Shown here piece by piece: positions 24,377 to 32,536 of a DNA stretch of 64,000 bases. The position numbers were made by a program, and so were the translations under genes. Numbering within the stretch: the stretch's first letter is position 1; every line of letters begins with the position of its first letter. Source of the DNA: Cellulomonas humilata (GTDB lineage: Bacteria; Actinomycetota; Actinomycetes; Actinomycetales; Cellulomonadaceae); assembly GCF_030814415.1 (NCBI RefSeq), contig NZ_JAUSVB010000005.1, positions 124,001 to 188,000 of the forward strand, given 5' to 3'. The notes under the pieces were generated by a model that was not told where the DNA came from, made no database searches, and worked only from the letters and a program-made list of their open reading frames with translations.

Positions 24377-25420
24377 ATGAGGCTCGTCGCACGTTCTGTC
24401 CTGACCGCTCTGCTCGCCGCCGCCGTACTGTCGGTCGGGATCGCCCCCGCCCACGCGTCCCCGCCGCCCGGGCCGGCGGTGCGGTGCGGGGACGTCGTGA
24501 CGGGGGACCGCCACCTCGCCCGGAACCTCACGTGTCCCGGGGTCGCTTTCACGGTCGTCCCGCCGGCGACACTCGACCTGCGCGGTCACACCCTGCGCGG
24601 CGGGGACGTCGCGTTCGCGGTCCAGGCCACGGGCATGGACACCTTCCCGTTCGTCGTGCGCAACGGGCGGATCACCGGGTTCGGGACGGTCGTCGAGAAC
24701 GCACCCGACGCGTTCGCGTGGAACGTGACGCTGGCCGGCCTGCGGATCGACCGGAACGCCACGGTCGCGCGCGGCAACGACTGGGGCGGTCCGGTGGTCG
24801 TCGACGGCTCGACCGTGGCCGACAACACGACCGTGTTCGACATGGAGCGGTTCGCGGACCTGAACGTCATGCGCTCACGGCTGGTCCGCAACGACGTGGT
24901 CATCTCGTCGATCTCCGACGGGGGCCGGGCGGCGTTCACCGACAGCACGCTCGTCGACAACCGCCGGCTGTCCGGGTTCGTGGGCGTCGCCAACCTGACC
25001 CTGCTCCGGAACACCATCAAGGGGTCCGAGGAGGTCGTCTCCCCGTGGTGGTGGGTCTTCGCCTCCGTCGAGGACAACACGTTCGTCGACAACGGCGTCG
25101 CGGTGAGCCTGGGCTCGCACCCCGGCAACGTCCGCCGCAACACGTTCCGTGGCAACGGCGTCGGCATCGCGGCCGCCGCTCCGGGTGGCGGCATCTGGGA
25201 CGGACCGGCGGAGATCGTCGGCAACACCCTCACCCGCAACGGCGACGGCATCGTCACCGAGGACGGTGCCGTCGTCTCCGTCGGGGACAACCGGGCACTG
25301 CGCAACTCCGGGTGGGGCATCTTCGTGCCCGGCGCGACGGACCTCGGCGGGAACGTCGCGAAGGGCAACGGCCTCGAACCGCAGTGCACCGGTGTCGTCT
25401 GCGGCCCCACCCGGAGCTGA
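24377..25420 (+). CDS. Secreted right-handed beta-helix repeat protein
   Basis: A 347-aa exported protein. The signal peptide is MRLVARSVLTALLAAAVLSV ending AHA, then comes a short segment with two Cys (VRCGDVVTG, NLTCPG). The rest is a parallel beta-helix of ~20-residue coils with the usual N-G/N-N pattern (NTFVDNGVAVSLG, NTFRGNGVGIAAA, NTLTRNGDGIVTE). The C-terminal cap is GWGIFVPGATDLGGNVAKGN followed by two Cys. Related folds occur in polysaccharide-binding or -cleaving proteins; no catalytic site is recognisable. The convergent neighbour is a paralogue with nearly the same cap. Confidence 0.8.
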   Translation: MRLVARSVLTALLAAAVLSVGIAPAHASPPPGPAVRCGDVVTGDRHLARNLTCPGVAFTVVPPATLDLRGHTLRGGDVAFAVQATGMDTFPFVVRNGRITGFGTVVENAPDAFAWNVTLAGLRIDRNATVARGNDWGGPVVVDGSTVADNTTVFDMERFADLNVMRSRLVRNDVVISSISDGGRAAFTDSTLVDNRRLSGFVGVANLTLLRNTIKGSEEVVSPWWWVFASVEDNTFVDNGVAVSLGSHPGNVRRNTFRGNGVGIAAAAPGGGIWDGPAEIVGNTLTRNGDGIVTEDGAVVSVGDNRALRNSGWGIFVPGATDLGGNVAKGNGLEPQCTGVVCGPTRS

Positions 25421-25429
25421 GCTCGTCAC

Positions 25430-26515
25430 TCAGGAGCAGGAGACCCCGACGCACTGCGGGGCGTTCCCGTTGCCGCTGGCCGTGTTGCCGCCCAGATCGG
25501 TGACGCCGGGGGCGTAGATGCCCCAGCCGGTGTTCCGGTTCGCGGTGTTGCCGCCCAGCGACGTGTTCGCGTCGGCCGCGTCGAAGACGATCGCGTCACC
25601 GTTGCTCCGCAGGACGTTGCCCTGCACGACGAGGCTGGTGGTGGCCGTGGACTGCCCGTGCACCCCCGAGCCGTTCCGACGGAACACGTTCGAGCTGATC
25701 GTGCCGTCGACGTCCCCGAGCTCGACCGCCTGGGTGTTCGCCGCGAACGTGTTGCCCGTCAGCGACAGCTGCGGCACGAAGGCCACCGCGTCGACCGCGA
25801 CGCCGTTGCCGCGGAACGTGCTCGCGTCGGCCGTGGCCGCACCCATGAAGTAGAGCTGGATGCCGGTGGTGTTGTCGGCGAGCGTCGAGCCGTGGACGTG
25901 GACCTCGCCCTCGGTCGCGGCGATCGCGGTCCCGTTGGCGACGAACCGGGAGCCCGACACGTCGGCGACCGAGGTGTCCACGCGCAGCCCCATCGTCGAG
26001 TCGGCGAACGTCGAGGCGCTCACCCACACGTCGGCGAACCACGAGGCGTTGACGCCGGTGCCGACGCGCTCGAAGTGGCTGCGCGTCACGGTCGTGGCCT
26101 TGCCGCCGGAGAACGGCAGCTCACCGGACGCGTCGACGCCCGTCCCGCTGTCCGTTACGGTGACCCGGTCGACCGCCACCGTGCCCGAGCGCGGCTCGTC
26201 CACGGGGCCGCCAGTGTCGACGCCGGCACCCCATCCCGTGAGCGTGCCGTTGCGGATCACCACGTCACCGTCCTGCGGCACGAGGATGCCGACCCCGGTG
26301 CCCGGACCGGTCACCGTGTGGCCCTTGAGGTTCAGCGTGACGCCGGCGCCGAGCGTCAGCGCGGGCGCGGGGCCGGTACAGGTCAGGTCGGTGGTGAGCG
26401 AGGAGCTGACGGTGACGGTCGAGCCGCAGACCAGTGGTGCTGCGGTCGCGGGGGTGGCGACGAGGACAGCCGTGCCGACGAGGGCGGCGGTGGCCAGGAC
26501 AGAGGTCGTTCGCAT
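25430..26515 (-). CDS. Secreted right-handed beta-helix repeat protein (paralogue)
   Basis: A 361-aa exported protein with signal peptide MRTTSVLATAALVGTAVLVA ending ATA. As in its neighbour, two Cys follow early (LVCGSTVTV, DLTCTG), then GHTVTGPGTGVGILV and a run of beta-helix coils (SRFVANGTAIAATE, STLADNTTGIQLYF, NVFRRNGSGVHGQ, NVLRSNGDAIVFD). It ends in the cap GWGIYAPGVTDLGGNTASGN plus two Cys. It lies tail to tail with the plus-strand paralogue, nine bases between the stops, with no terminator in between. Function is unknown; carbohydrate binding is a guess based on the fold. Confidence 0.8.
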   Translation of the reverse strand: MRTTSVLATAALVGTAVLVATPATAAPLVCGSTVTVSSSLTTDLTCTGPAPALTLGAGVTLNLKGHTVTGPGTGVGILVPQDGDVVIRNGTLTGWGAGVDTGGPVDEPRSGTVAVDRVTVTDSGTGVDASGELPFSGGKATTVTRSHFERVGTGVNASWFADVWVSASTFADSTMGLRVDTSVADVSGSRFVANGTAIAATEGEVHVHGSTLADNTTGIQLYFMGAATADASTFRGNGVAVDAVAFVPQLSLTGNTFAANTQAVELGDVDGTISSNVFRRNGSGVHGQSTATTSLVVQGNVLRSNGDAIVFDAADANTSLGGNTANRNTGWGIYAPGVTDLGGNTASGNGNAPQCVGVSCS

Positions 26516-26590
26516 GGTGTGCTCCGTGGGTCGGGGCGTCCCCTGATGGGCGCACCCTCGAGGAGGACACGCACGTTATGCCGGATACAC

Positions 26591-26608
26591 CCGATAGATC
26601 CGTATCGG
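26591..26608. promoter_or_regulatory. CCGATA-N6-TATCGG inverted repeat between divergent genes
   Basis: A six-base inverted repeat with a six-base spacer, nearly extended by ACAC/GTGT on its flanks. It sits between the minus-strand beta-helix gene and the plus-strand HNH gene in a locally AT-richer patch. It may be a repressor site; no partner regulator is identified. Confidence 0.3.
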
Positions 26609-26657
26609 TGTCACCCCTCCTGCCGCGCGGTGCGGACGCTGGTCGCCGACCAGTGGC

Positions 26658-26663
26658 TAGCGT
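26658..26663 (+). promoter_or_regulatory. Candidate -10 (TAGCGT) for leaderless HNH mRNA
   Basis: TAGCGT lies seven bases before the HNH gene ATG, which has no ribosome site. Confidence 0.4.
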
Positions 26664-26670
26664 GGCGCGC

Positions 26671-27036
26671 ATGCCGGCCAAGGGAACGCGCCAGGCGCGG
26701 TACGCGGCGCGTCGCAAGCGCCGCATGGCCGCCGTCGAGCACGACCTCAGCCCCGAGCAGTGGGCCGCGCTCACGTCGGCCTGGGGCGGGTGCGCATACT
26801 GCGGGGCGACGGACCGGCCGCTGCAGCGCGACTGCGTCCTGCCGATCTCCCGCGGCGGCCGCTACACGCTCGACAACATCGCCCCGGCCTGCGGGTCGTG
26901 CAACGCGAGCAAGTGCAACGACGAGGTCACCGGCTGGCTGCGGCGCAAGCGGCTCGACGAGCGCGCGTTCCTGGAGAAGCATGTGCGGGTCCAGGCGGAG
27001 CTGGCGGAGCGGTTCGCCCTCACTCCGGGGGAGTGA
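26671..27036 (+). CDS. Small HNH endonuclease domain protein
   Basis: A 121-aa protein with a very basic N-terminus (KGTRQARYAARRKRRM) and a complete HNH-type zinc finger/nuclease core: CAYCG, then DCVLPISRGGRYTLDNIAPACGSCNASK. The first His of HNH is replaced by the sequence VLPIS; the Asn (LDNI) and second metal pair (CGSC) are present. That makes the catalytic state less certain. Small HNH proteins nick or cut DNA in phage packaging, restriction or repair. There are no phage or restriction genes nearby, so the role is open. Its 3' end overlaps the convergent VOC gene by 17 bases. Confidence 0.75.
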   Translation: MPAKGTRQARYAARRKRRMAAVEHDLSPEQWAALTSAWGGCAYCGATDRPLQRDCVLPISRGGRYTLDNIAPACGSCNASKCNDEVTGWLRRKRLDERAFLEKHVRVQAELAERFALTPGE

Positions 27037-27841
27037 ACTGGCTGGCGGTGAACACCGCGCCCTGCGGGTCCCGGATGGTCGCCGTGCGCGCCCACTCCGA
27101 CTCCTCGGTGGCCAGCACCTCACCGCCGTGCTCGGCGGCGAGCGCCGCGGTGGCGTCCCGGTCGGCGACCGCGAACGTCACGTGCCAGTGCGGCGGCCGA
27201 CCGTCCTCGGCGGGAGCCACCCAGCCGATCGCGTCCGCGAACCCGGGCGGGACCGACACGCTGGCCTGGCGCTCGCGGATGTCCGGGTCGGTGGTCGCCG
27301 CGAGGTGGTCGCCGTACCCGGGGACGCGGATCATCGTGGCGAACCAGACGTCGGTGATCTCCCAGCCGAAGACCGTCTCGTAGAAGTGGGTCGCGGGGTC
27401 GTCGGCGTGCAGGTCGCTGAAGTTCCACGCGCCGGGGGCGTTGACGATCTGGGCGCCCAGCCGTCGGTTGGCCTTCCACAGCCGCAGCACCGCGCCCGAC
27501 GGGTCGACGATCTCGGCCCATGTCCCGCCCTCGCCGGCCACGGTCGGCCCGGTGGTGACGGACCCGCCGGCCGACGAGACGGCGTCGAGGACGGGCTCGA
27601 GGTCGTCGACGGCGACGTAGGTCTGCCAGCCGCGCCCGCCTGAGGTCCCGCTGCCGATGCCGGCCACGTCGAGCCCGTCCACCTGGGCGATGACGTACCG
27701 GACCGGTGCACCGGGCGGCGCCGCCTCGTGGAACGTCCACCCCAGGACCGCTCCGTAGAACGCCAGCGCCCGGTCGACGTCGGCCTGCTCCAGGTCCACC
27801 CACGACGTCACGCCCGGGGGATAGGTCCGCTGCTGCGTCAT
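27020..27841 (-). CDS. Two-domain VOC (glyoxalase/dioxygenase superfamily) protein
   Basis: A 273-aa cytoplasmic protein with two tandem VOC modules. Module 1 (about 8-125) runs from GVTSWVDLEQADVDRALAFY to IVDPSGAVLRLWKANR. Module 2 (about 135-270) runs from GAWNFSDLHADDPATHFYET to IRDPQGAVFTASQFTPPE. This layout is typical of the glyoxalase/bleomycin-resistance-like proteins of actinobacteria, often of unknown substrate. It follows the GNAT gene with a gap of four bases, so co-transcription is likely. A TACGTT hexamer in the last codons of the GNAT gene, six bases before this ATG, could also drive a separate leaderless message. Confidence 0.85.
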   Translation of the reverse strand: MTQQRTYPPGVTSWVDLEQADVDRALAFYGAVLGWTFHEAAPPGAPVRYVIAQVDGLDVAGIGSGTSGGRGWQTYVAVDDLEPVLDAVSSAGGSVTTGPTVAGEGGTWAEIVDPSGAVLRLWKANRRLGAQIVNAPGAWNFSDLHADDPATHFYETVFGWEITDVWFATMIRVPGYGDHLAATTDPDIRERQASVSVPPGFADAIGWVAPAEDGRPPHWHVTFAVADRDATAALAAEHGGEVLATEESEWARTATIRDPQGAVFTASQFTPPE

Positions 27842-27845
27842 GCTC

Positions 27846-28340
27846 CTAACGTAGGGAGAGCTCCAGCAGCGTGCACGAGAAGTCGGCGAAGTCCCGCTGC
27901 CCGACCGCCCGGAACCCGTACCGCTCGTAGTAGGCGCGGATGGCGGGGTTGGTGGTCCGGCAGTCGAGCCGGAACAGGTCCACCCCGGCGTCGCGCCCGC
28001 GGGCTGCCGCCCAGTCGAGGAGCGTCGTCCCGAGCCCGTGGCCCGCGGCGCGGCGGTCGACCATGAGTCCGTGCACGTAGACGGCGGGGGTGTGGTCGTC
28101 GCCCCAGAAGTCGGGATCGGTCCACAGCAGTCGGACCGTGCCGACGAGGCCGAGCACCTCGCCGCGCACCACGTGCCACTCCCCGGCGTCGACCTGGGTG
28201 GCGATGCGCTCGCGGGGCAGCGACCCCTGCGGCCACTGCACGGTGCCGTGCGCGGCCATCCAGTCCTCCAGCGACCGGCGCAGCGCGTGGATGTCGTCGA
28301 CGTCGGCCGGGGTCGCCGGCCGCGGGAGGTCGAAGGTCAC
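27846..28340 (-). CDS. GNAT family N-acetyltransferase
   Basis: A 164-aa predicted acetyltransferase. The acetyl-CoA site is VHGLMVDRRAAGHGLGTTLL (motif A, R-x2-G-x-G-L/ G) and the C-terminal part has TNPAIRAYYERYGFRAVG, the classic motif B. The N-terminus reads RPATPADVDDIHALRRSLED. The substrate is unknown. The start is GTG with no ribosome site, but TACGGT lies exactly six bases upstream, again fitting a leaderless transcript. It is divergent from the SulP transporter gene and precedes the VOC gene in a likely two-gene unit. Confidence 0.87.
   Translation of the reverse strand: MTFDLPRPATPADVDDIHALRRSLEDWMAAHGTVQWPQGSLPRERIATQVDAGEWHVVRGEVLGLVGTVRLLWTDPDFWGDDHTPAVYVHGLMVDRRAAGHGLGTTLLDWAAARGRDAGVDLFRLDCRTTNPAIRAYYERYGFRAVGQRDFADFSCTLLELSLR
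27848..27853 (-). promoter_or_regulatory. Possible internal -10 (TACGTT) before the VOC gene
   Basis: TACGTT on the minus strand, six bases before the VOC ATG and inside the last codons of the GNAT gene. It would let the second gene be transcribed separately as a leaderless message. Confidence 0.3.
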
Positions 28341-28346
28341 CGGGAG

Positions 28347-28352
28347 ACCGTA
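28347..28352 (-). promoter_or_regulatory. Candidate -10 (TACGGT) for leaderless GNAT mRNA
   Basis: TACGGT on the minus strand, six bases before the GTG start of the GNAT gene. It faces the SulP promoter about 45 bases away. Confidence 0.4.
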
Positions 28353-28393
28353 CTCGCGAGGTCGTCTGCCTGACGGCGGACAGCCGCTCTGGC

Positions 28394-28399
28394 TAAGGT
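28394..28399 (+). promoter_or_regulatory. Candidate -10 (TAAGGT) for leaderless SulP mRNA
   Basis: TAAGGT lies six bases before the SulP ATG, with a CTGACG -35-like hexamer 18 bases upstream (28370-28375). There is no ribosome site. Confidence 0.5.
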
Positions 28400-28405
28400 C
28401 CGAAG

Positions 28406-30118
28406 ATGGGTGCGAAGCGTCGTCGTCGCTGGTCGGACTGGGTGCCGATCGTCGGCGTGCTGCGCGGCTACGACCGCCGGTGGTTGCGGGCCGACGTGGC
28501 CGCGGGCGTCGCGGTCGCGGCGCTGATCGTCCCGAAGAACCTCGGGTACGCGGGGATCGCCGGCATCCCGCTGCAGAACGGGCTCTACGCCGCTGCGGCC
28601 GGGGCCCTCCTCTACGCGATCTTCGGCACCAGCAAGCAGATCTCGACCGGCCCCAGCTCCGGTCTGGCGGCCGTCGCCGCGAGCGCGGTGCTCGCCGTCG
28701 GCCTCACGAGCGCTCAGGCAGCGCCGTTCGTCGCCGGGATCACGCTCGTGTCCGGGCTCGTGTTCCTCGTCCTCGCGGTGCTCCGGATGGGCTGGATCGC
28801 GCAGTTCCTCTCGCGGGCCGTGGTGACGGGCTTCCTGTTCGGCGCGGCGATCGACGTCGTCGTGGGCGAGCTCCCCAAGATCACCGGGACGACTGCCGAG
28901 GGGTCGACGCCACCGCAGGAGCTCTGGTCCTGGCTCGGGACGCTCGGCGACGTGAACCGCGCGACGGTGATCGTGGGGGTGGTCGCGCTGGTGACGGTGT
29001 TCGGCCTGCGCCGCGTCGCGCCGCGGGTGCCCGGTGCGCTCGTCCTGGTCGTCGGTGGGCTGCTCGCCACCTGGCTGTTCGACCTGGGGGAGCGGGGCGT
29101 CGCCCTCGTCGGCGACGTGCCCCGCGGGCTGCCGTCCGTCGAGGTGCCCGACCTCGCGCTGCTGCTGGACAACGTCGCGACCGTCGCGCTCGCGTCCGTG
29201 GCGCTGGTGATGATCGGGTTCTCGCAGACCGCGGGGGACGCGCGGACGTTCGCCGCGCGGCATCGGTACCGCGTCGACATCGACCAGGAGTCGTTCGCGC
29301 AGGGGGCCGCCAACGTGGGCGCGGGCCTGCTCCAGGGCATGCCCGTCTCGACGAGCCTGTCCGCGAGCTCCCTGAACGACCGCACCGGGGCGCGCTCGCC
29401 GGTGGCGTCGCTGACGTCCGGCGTCATGGTGCTGCTTACGCTGGTGCTGCTGGCGCCGCTGTTCTCCGGGCTGCCGACCGCGGTGCTGGCGGCGATCATC
29501 ATCGAGGCCGTTGTCATGGGGATGATGGACGTGGGGGCGCTGCGCCGGCTCGCCCGGGTGCAGCGCTTTGACTTCTGGATCGCGATCGTCGCGCTGGTCA
29601 GCACGGTGCTCGTCGGCGTGCTGGCGGGGGTGCTCGTCGGGATCGGGCTGTCGCTGCTGTGGCTGATCTCCGTGACCACCCGGCCGTCCCTGCCCCTGAT
29701 GGTCCGGGAGCGCGGTACGCAGGTGTTCCGCGAGCTCGGTGAGCACGCCGACGACGAGGCGGAGCCCGACATCGCGGTGATCCGCATCGACGGCGGGCTG
29801 TTCTTCGCGACGGCCGACGCGCTCGAGGACCGCGTGCGGGAGGTCTCGGAGTCGAACCCCGGGCTGTCGGCGATCGTGATCGACTGCGGCGCCATCACCA
29901 TCGTCGACGCCCAGGGGGCCGCGACCCTGCACGAGATCCTCGCGCTCGCGGAGGACCACGGCGTGACGGTGCGGCTGGCCCGGGTCAAGCCGTCGGTGCG
30001 CGCGACGCTCGCCCGTGACGGCGTCGTCGACCGGCTGGGCGCGGACCGGCTGCACGGCAGCGTGCACCGGGCCGTCGAGGCCCACCGCGCGCAGGCGCCG
30101 GACAACGCGTCCGGCTAG
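28406..30118 (+). CDS. SulP family inorganic anion transporter with STAS domain
   Basis: A 570-aa inner-membrane transporter predicted to move sulfate, bicarbonate or a related anion with H+ or Na+. The N-terminal consensus is YDRRWLRADVAAGVAVAALI, then PKNLGYAGIAGIPLQNGLYA and FGTSKQISTGPSSGLAAVAA. About a dozen hydrophobic helices follow, including MPVSTSLSASSLNDRTGARS. The C-terminal STAS domain (about 440-560) has DGGLFFATADALEDRVREV and IDCGAITIVDAQGAATLHE, with Asp in place of the usual phosphorylatable Ser after VDA. No carbonic anhydrase gene is near, so the substrate is undecided. The 3' end overlaps the convergent SHOCT gene at CTAG. Confidence 0.92.
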   Translation: MGAKRRRRWSDWVPIVGVLRGYDRRWLRADVAAGVAVAALIVPKNLGYAGIAGIPLQNGLYAAAAGALLYAIFGTSKQISTGPSSGLAAVAASAVLAVGLTSAQAAPFVAGITLVSGLVFLVLAVLRMGWIAQFLSRAVVTGFLFGAAIDVVVGELPKITGTTAEGSTPPQELWSWLGTLGDVNRATVIVGVVALVTVFGLRRVAPRVPGALVLVVGGLLATWLFDLGERGVALVGDVPRGLPSVEVPDLALLLDNVATVALASVALVMIGFSQTAGDARTFAARHRYRVDIDQESFAQGAANVGAGLLQGMPVSTSLSASSLNDRTGARSPVASLTSGVMVLLTLVLLAPLFSGLPTAVLAAIIIEAVVMGMMDVGALRRLARVQRFDFWIAIVALVSTVLVGVLAGVLVGIGLSLLWLISVTTRPSLPLMVRERGTQVFRELGEHADDEAEPDIAVIRIDGGLFFATADALEDRVREVSESNPGLSAIVIDCGAITIVDAQGAATLHEILALAEDHGVTVRLARVKPSVRATLARDGVVDRLGADRLHGSVHRAVEAHRAQAPDNASG

Positions 30119-30528
30119 TCGCCGGCGATGACCTTCGCCTTGGCCTCGGCGTACTCGACGTCGTCGAGGTGCCCGTCGCGGTGCAGCTGGCTCAGCCGCT
30201 CCAGGCGGCTCGTCACGTCGTCCACGGGAGGCTCCGGGACCACGAACAACGCCGCGGCCTGCTCGTGGCGGGTGCGCTGGAACGTCTCGGTGCCGTCCTT
30301 GGCGGCCGTCACGGCGCCCTTCCCCGCCTCGACCGCACCCTTGGCCAGTGCCACGGTGGTCTCCCCGACGACGACGACCGCGGTGGCGCTGGTCGACGTC
30401 AGCGAGCTCTTCCGGGTGTCGCTCACCGGCAGCTTGCCGATGCCCGCCGCCATCGCCCTCTGCAGATCCTTCGCCATCCCGAGGCGCCGGAGGCGCTCGT
30501 CGATGGATGCCTTGTCGTCCGTGGACAC
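30115..30528 (-). CDS. SHOCT domain protein
   Basis: A 137-aa protein ending in a SHOCT motif (about 105-136: SRLERLSQLHRDGHLDDVEY then AEAKAKVIAGD). This short helical motif is usually found at the end of membrane-associated or oligomerising proteins. The preceding region is rich in Ala/Thr/Lys with an amphipathic stretch (ETTVALAKGAVEAGKGAVTA) and no clear transmembrane helix. The start is GTG (MSTDDKASIDERL) because GGAGG stands five bases before it; a longer frame upstream lacks gene-like composition. Divergent from the TelA-led operon. Function unknown. Confidence 0.75.
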   Translation of the reverse strand: MSTDDKASIDERLRRLGMAKDLQRAMAAGIGKLPVSDTRKSSLTSTSATAVVVVGETTVALAKGAVEAGKGAVTAAKDGTETFQRTRHEQAAALFVVPEPPVDDVTSRLERLSQLHRDGHLDDVEYAEAKAKVIAGD

Positions 30529-30650
30529 AGGTACCTCCGTGCTCGTCGTCGATCGACCATCCTCCACCCAACGGGCCCGCCGTGCGTTCGCCACGAGGCG
30601 AAAACGGCTTCCCGTCTGAGCGGACCGGCCTCACCGTCGGACCCCCGTGC

Positions 30651-30704
30651 TAGTGTCCGCGTGAGGACGACTTGACCATTTCATGACCTTCGTTGATGAC
30701 CATT
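30651..30704 (+). promoter_or_regulatory. Promoter region of TelA-PknG operon with TGACC repeats
   Basis: TAGTGT (30651-30656) is a good -10 without a clear -35. Downstream, TGACC occurs three times (30673, 30684, 30697), as TTGACCATT, ATGACCTT and ATGACCATT, spaced 11 and 13 bases. Depending on the true transcription start, they lie in the leader or overlap the promoter, and they could bind a regulator. Confidence 0.4.
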
Positions 30705-30755
30705 GAGGACGCGGGCGATCCGCCCTCTGCGCCGAGCTGGACGTGAAGGACGACG

Positions 30756-31973
30756 ATGACCGACGCAGCCCCCCTGCAGCCCCCCGCACCGCAGTCGGTG
30801 TTCGCCCTGGAGGCGCCCGCACCGGTCGCGCCGGTGGCGACGACGGCGGCCCCCGCGATGGCCCCGCAGATCCCCGAGGCCGCCCTGCCGGGCCTGAACG
30901 CCAAGGTCAACGCGTACGTCGACGGACTCATGGCCGCCCAGATCGGGTCGCCGGAGATGGCCGGCAAGGCCGACGACATCCGCCTCATGGGCGACGCCGA
31001 CATCCGCGCCGCTGCGGACACGTCGAACCGGCTGCTCCAGATGCCCGTCAAGGAGCTGCGCGAGGGCGGCGTGTCCGGCACCTCGCAGGTGAGCAAGTCG
31101 CTGCTGGACCTGCGCAAGACCGTCGAGAGCCTGGACCCCAGCGAGGCCACGATCGGCAAGAAGCTGCTCGGGCTCATCCCGTTCGGCGACTCGCTCACCG
31201 ACTACTTCCGCCGGTACGAGAGCTCGCAGAAGCAGATCGACGCGATCGTCCGCGCGCTCTACAACGGGCAGGACGAGCTCCGCAAGGACAACGCGGCGCT
31301 GAACCTGGAGAAGCAGCACCTCTGGGACACGATGGCCCGCCTGCACCAGTACATCTACGTCGCGGAGTCGCTGGACACGCGGCTGTCGACGACGATCGCG
31401 GAGCTCGACGCCACGGATCCCGCGCGGGCGAAGGCGCTGCGCGAGGACGTCCTGTTCTACGTGCGCCAGAAGCACCAGGACCTGCTCACGCAGCTGGCGG
31501 TCTCCATCCAGGGCTACCTGGCGATCGACATCATCATCAAGAACAACGTCGAGCTCATCAAGGGCGTCGACCGGGCCACGACCACGACCGTCGCCGCCCT
31601 GCGGACCGCCGTCATCGTCGCGCAGGCGCTGAACAACCAGCGGCTGGTGCTCGACCAGATCACGGCCCTCAACACCACGACGACGGGCCTCATCGCGTCG
31701 ACCGCCAAGATGCTCAAGGAGCAGTCGGCGGGGATCCAGGAGCAGGCGGCGCAGGCCACCGTCGGGCTGCCGCAGCTGCAGCAGGCGTTCTCGGACATCT
31801 ACGCGACGATGGACTCGATCGACACGTTCAAGGTCAAGGCTCTCGACTCCATGGCGACGACCATCGGCGTGCTCGAGACCGAGACCACCAAGGCGCGCTC
31901 CTACCTCGACCGGGTCAAGCGTGCGGACACCACCGACGTGGCCAGCGGTTCGCTCGACCTCGGCACGAGCTGA
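30756..31973 (+). CDS. TelA / toxic anion resistance family protein
   Basis: A 405-aa cytoplasmic helical protein of the TelA (toxic anion resistance) family. Diagnostic parts are the KELREGG region, SLLDLRKTVESLDPSE, GLIPFGDSLTDYFRRYESSQ, NGQDELRKDNAALNLEKQHL and LTQLAVSIQGYLAIDIIIKN. Homologues were first linked to tellurite resistance; most are now seen as stress- or envelope-associated proteins of unclear mechanism. The N-terminal ~45 residues are Pro/Ala-rich and probably flexible. The ATG has GAAGGA upstream. It is the first gene of a ten-gene co-directional run that includes PknG, a phosphatase and a VWA protein, as in Ter-associated systems. No terB/terD-type genes are here. Confidence 0.9.
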   Translation: MTDAAPLQPPAPQSVFALEAPAPVAPVATTAAPAMAPQIPEAALPGLNAKVNAYVDGLMAAQIGSPEMAGKADDIRLMGDADIRAAADTSNRLLQMPVKELREGGVSGTSQVSKSLLDLRKTVESLDPSEATIGKKLLGLIPFGDSLTDYFRRYESSQKQIDAIVRALYNGQDELRKDNAALNLEKQHLWDTMARLHQYIYVAESLDTRLSTTIAELDATDPARAKALREDVLFYVRQKHQDLLTQLAVSIQGYLAIDIIIKNNVELIKGVDRATTTTVAALRTAVIVAQALNNQRLVLDQITALNTTTTGLIASTAKMLKEQSAGIQEQAAQATVGLPQLQQAFSDIYATMDSIDTFKVKALDSMATTIGVLETETTKARSYLDRVKRADTTDVASGSLDLGTS

Positions 31974-32011
31974 GCGGCCTGGGTGGGCACAGGCTCGGGT
32001 AGGCGTCACAG

Positions 32012-32536
32012 ATGAGCTGGTTCGCACGCCTGCGGGGGCGGCGTCAGGAGCCCGACGTCCCTGTGGCGCCCCCGGCACCGACGACGGCCGAGATCCTGGC
32101 GTCCGCGCACCAGGTCGAGCAGCAGATCGCGGGCAAGGTCCCCGCCGCGGTGACCGCGCGCGTGCTGCGGATCACCCGGACGGTCGACGACATGGCACCG
32201 CGGCTGGACCGGCTCGGCGCCGGCAGCCGGCAGGCGCACACCGTCGTCGCGACCGCGACCTCCTACCTGCCCGAGGCCGTGGGCGGGTACCTGCGCCTGC
32301 CGCGTGACTTCGCCGACCGCCGTGTGGTGTCGAAGGGCAAGACGTCGCTCATGGTGCTGTGCGACCAGCTCGACCTGCTCGGGGTCACGCTGGACAAGAT
32401 CTCCGACGCCGTCTCCCGCGAGGACGCCAACGCCCTGGTGGCGCACGGTGCGTTCCTCGCCGAGAAGTTCGGCGGCTCGTCCCTCGCGCTGGCCCCCGAG
32501 GCCGGCCTCGACACCCCGCAGGTGGAGCTCCCGTGA
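32012..32536 (+). CDS. Small helical protein of unknown function in TelA-PknG operon
   Basis: A 174-aa, mostly helical cytoplasmic protein without signal peptide or membrane segment. A Pro-rich linker (residues 14-24) is followed by long helices (AEILASAHQVEQQIAGKVPA, then LRITRTVDDMAPRLDRLG) and a C-terminal part with VSKGKTSLMVLCDQLDLLGV. I do not recognise a Pfam family with certainty. Its position after telA recalls the XpaC-like partner often paired with TelA, but the sequence similarity I can see is only general. It overlaps the AAA+ gene by four bases (GTGA). Its ATG is preceded by TAGGCG six bases upstream and no strong ribosome site. Confidence 0.75.
   Translation: MSWFARLRGRRQEPDVPVAPPAPTTAEILASAHQVEQQIAGKVPAAVTARVLRITRTVDDMAPRLDRLGAGSRQAHTVVATATSYLPEAVGGYLRLPRDFADRRVVSKGKTSLMVLCDQLDLLGVTLDKISDAVSREDANALVAHGAFLAEKFGGSSLALAPEAGLDTPQVELP

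Noticed and set aside
30756-31973. Classical tellurite-resistance ter operon
   Set aside because: TelA is present but no terB, terC, terD/E or terZ-like genes are; the context is kinase signalling.
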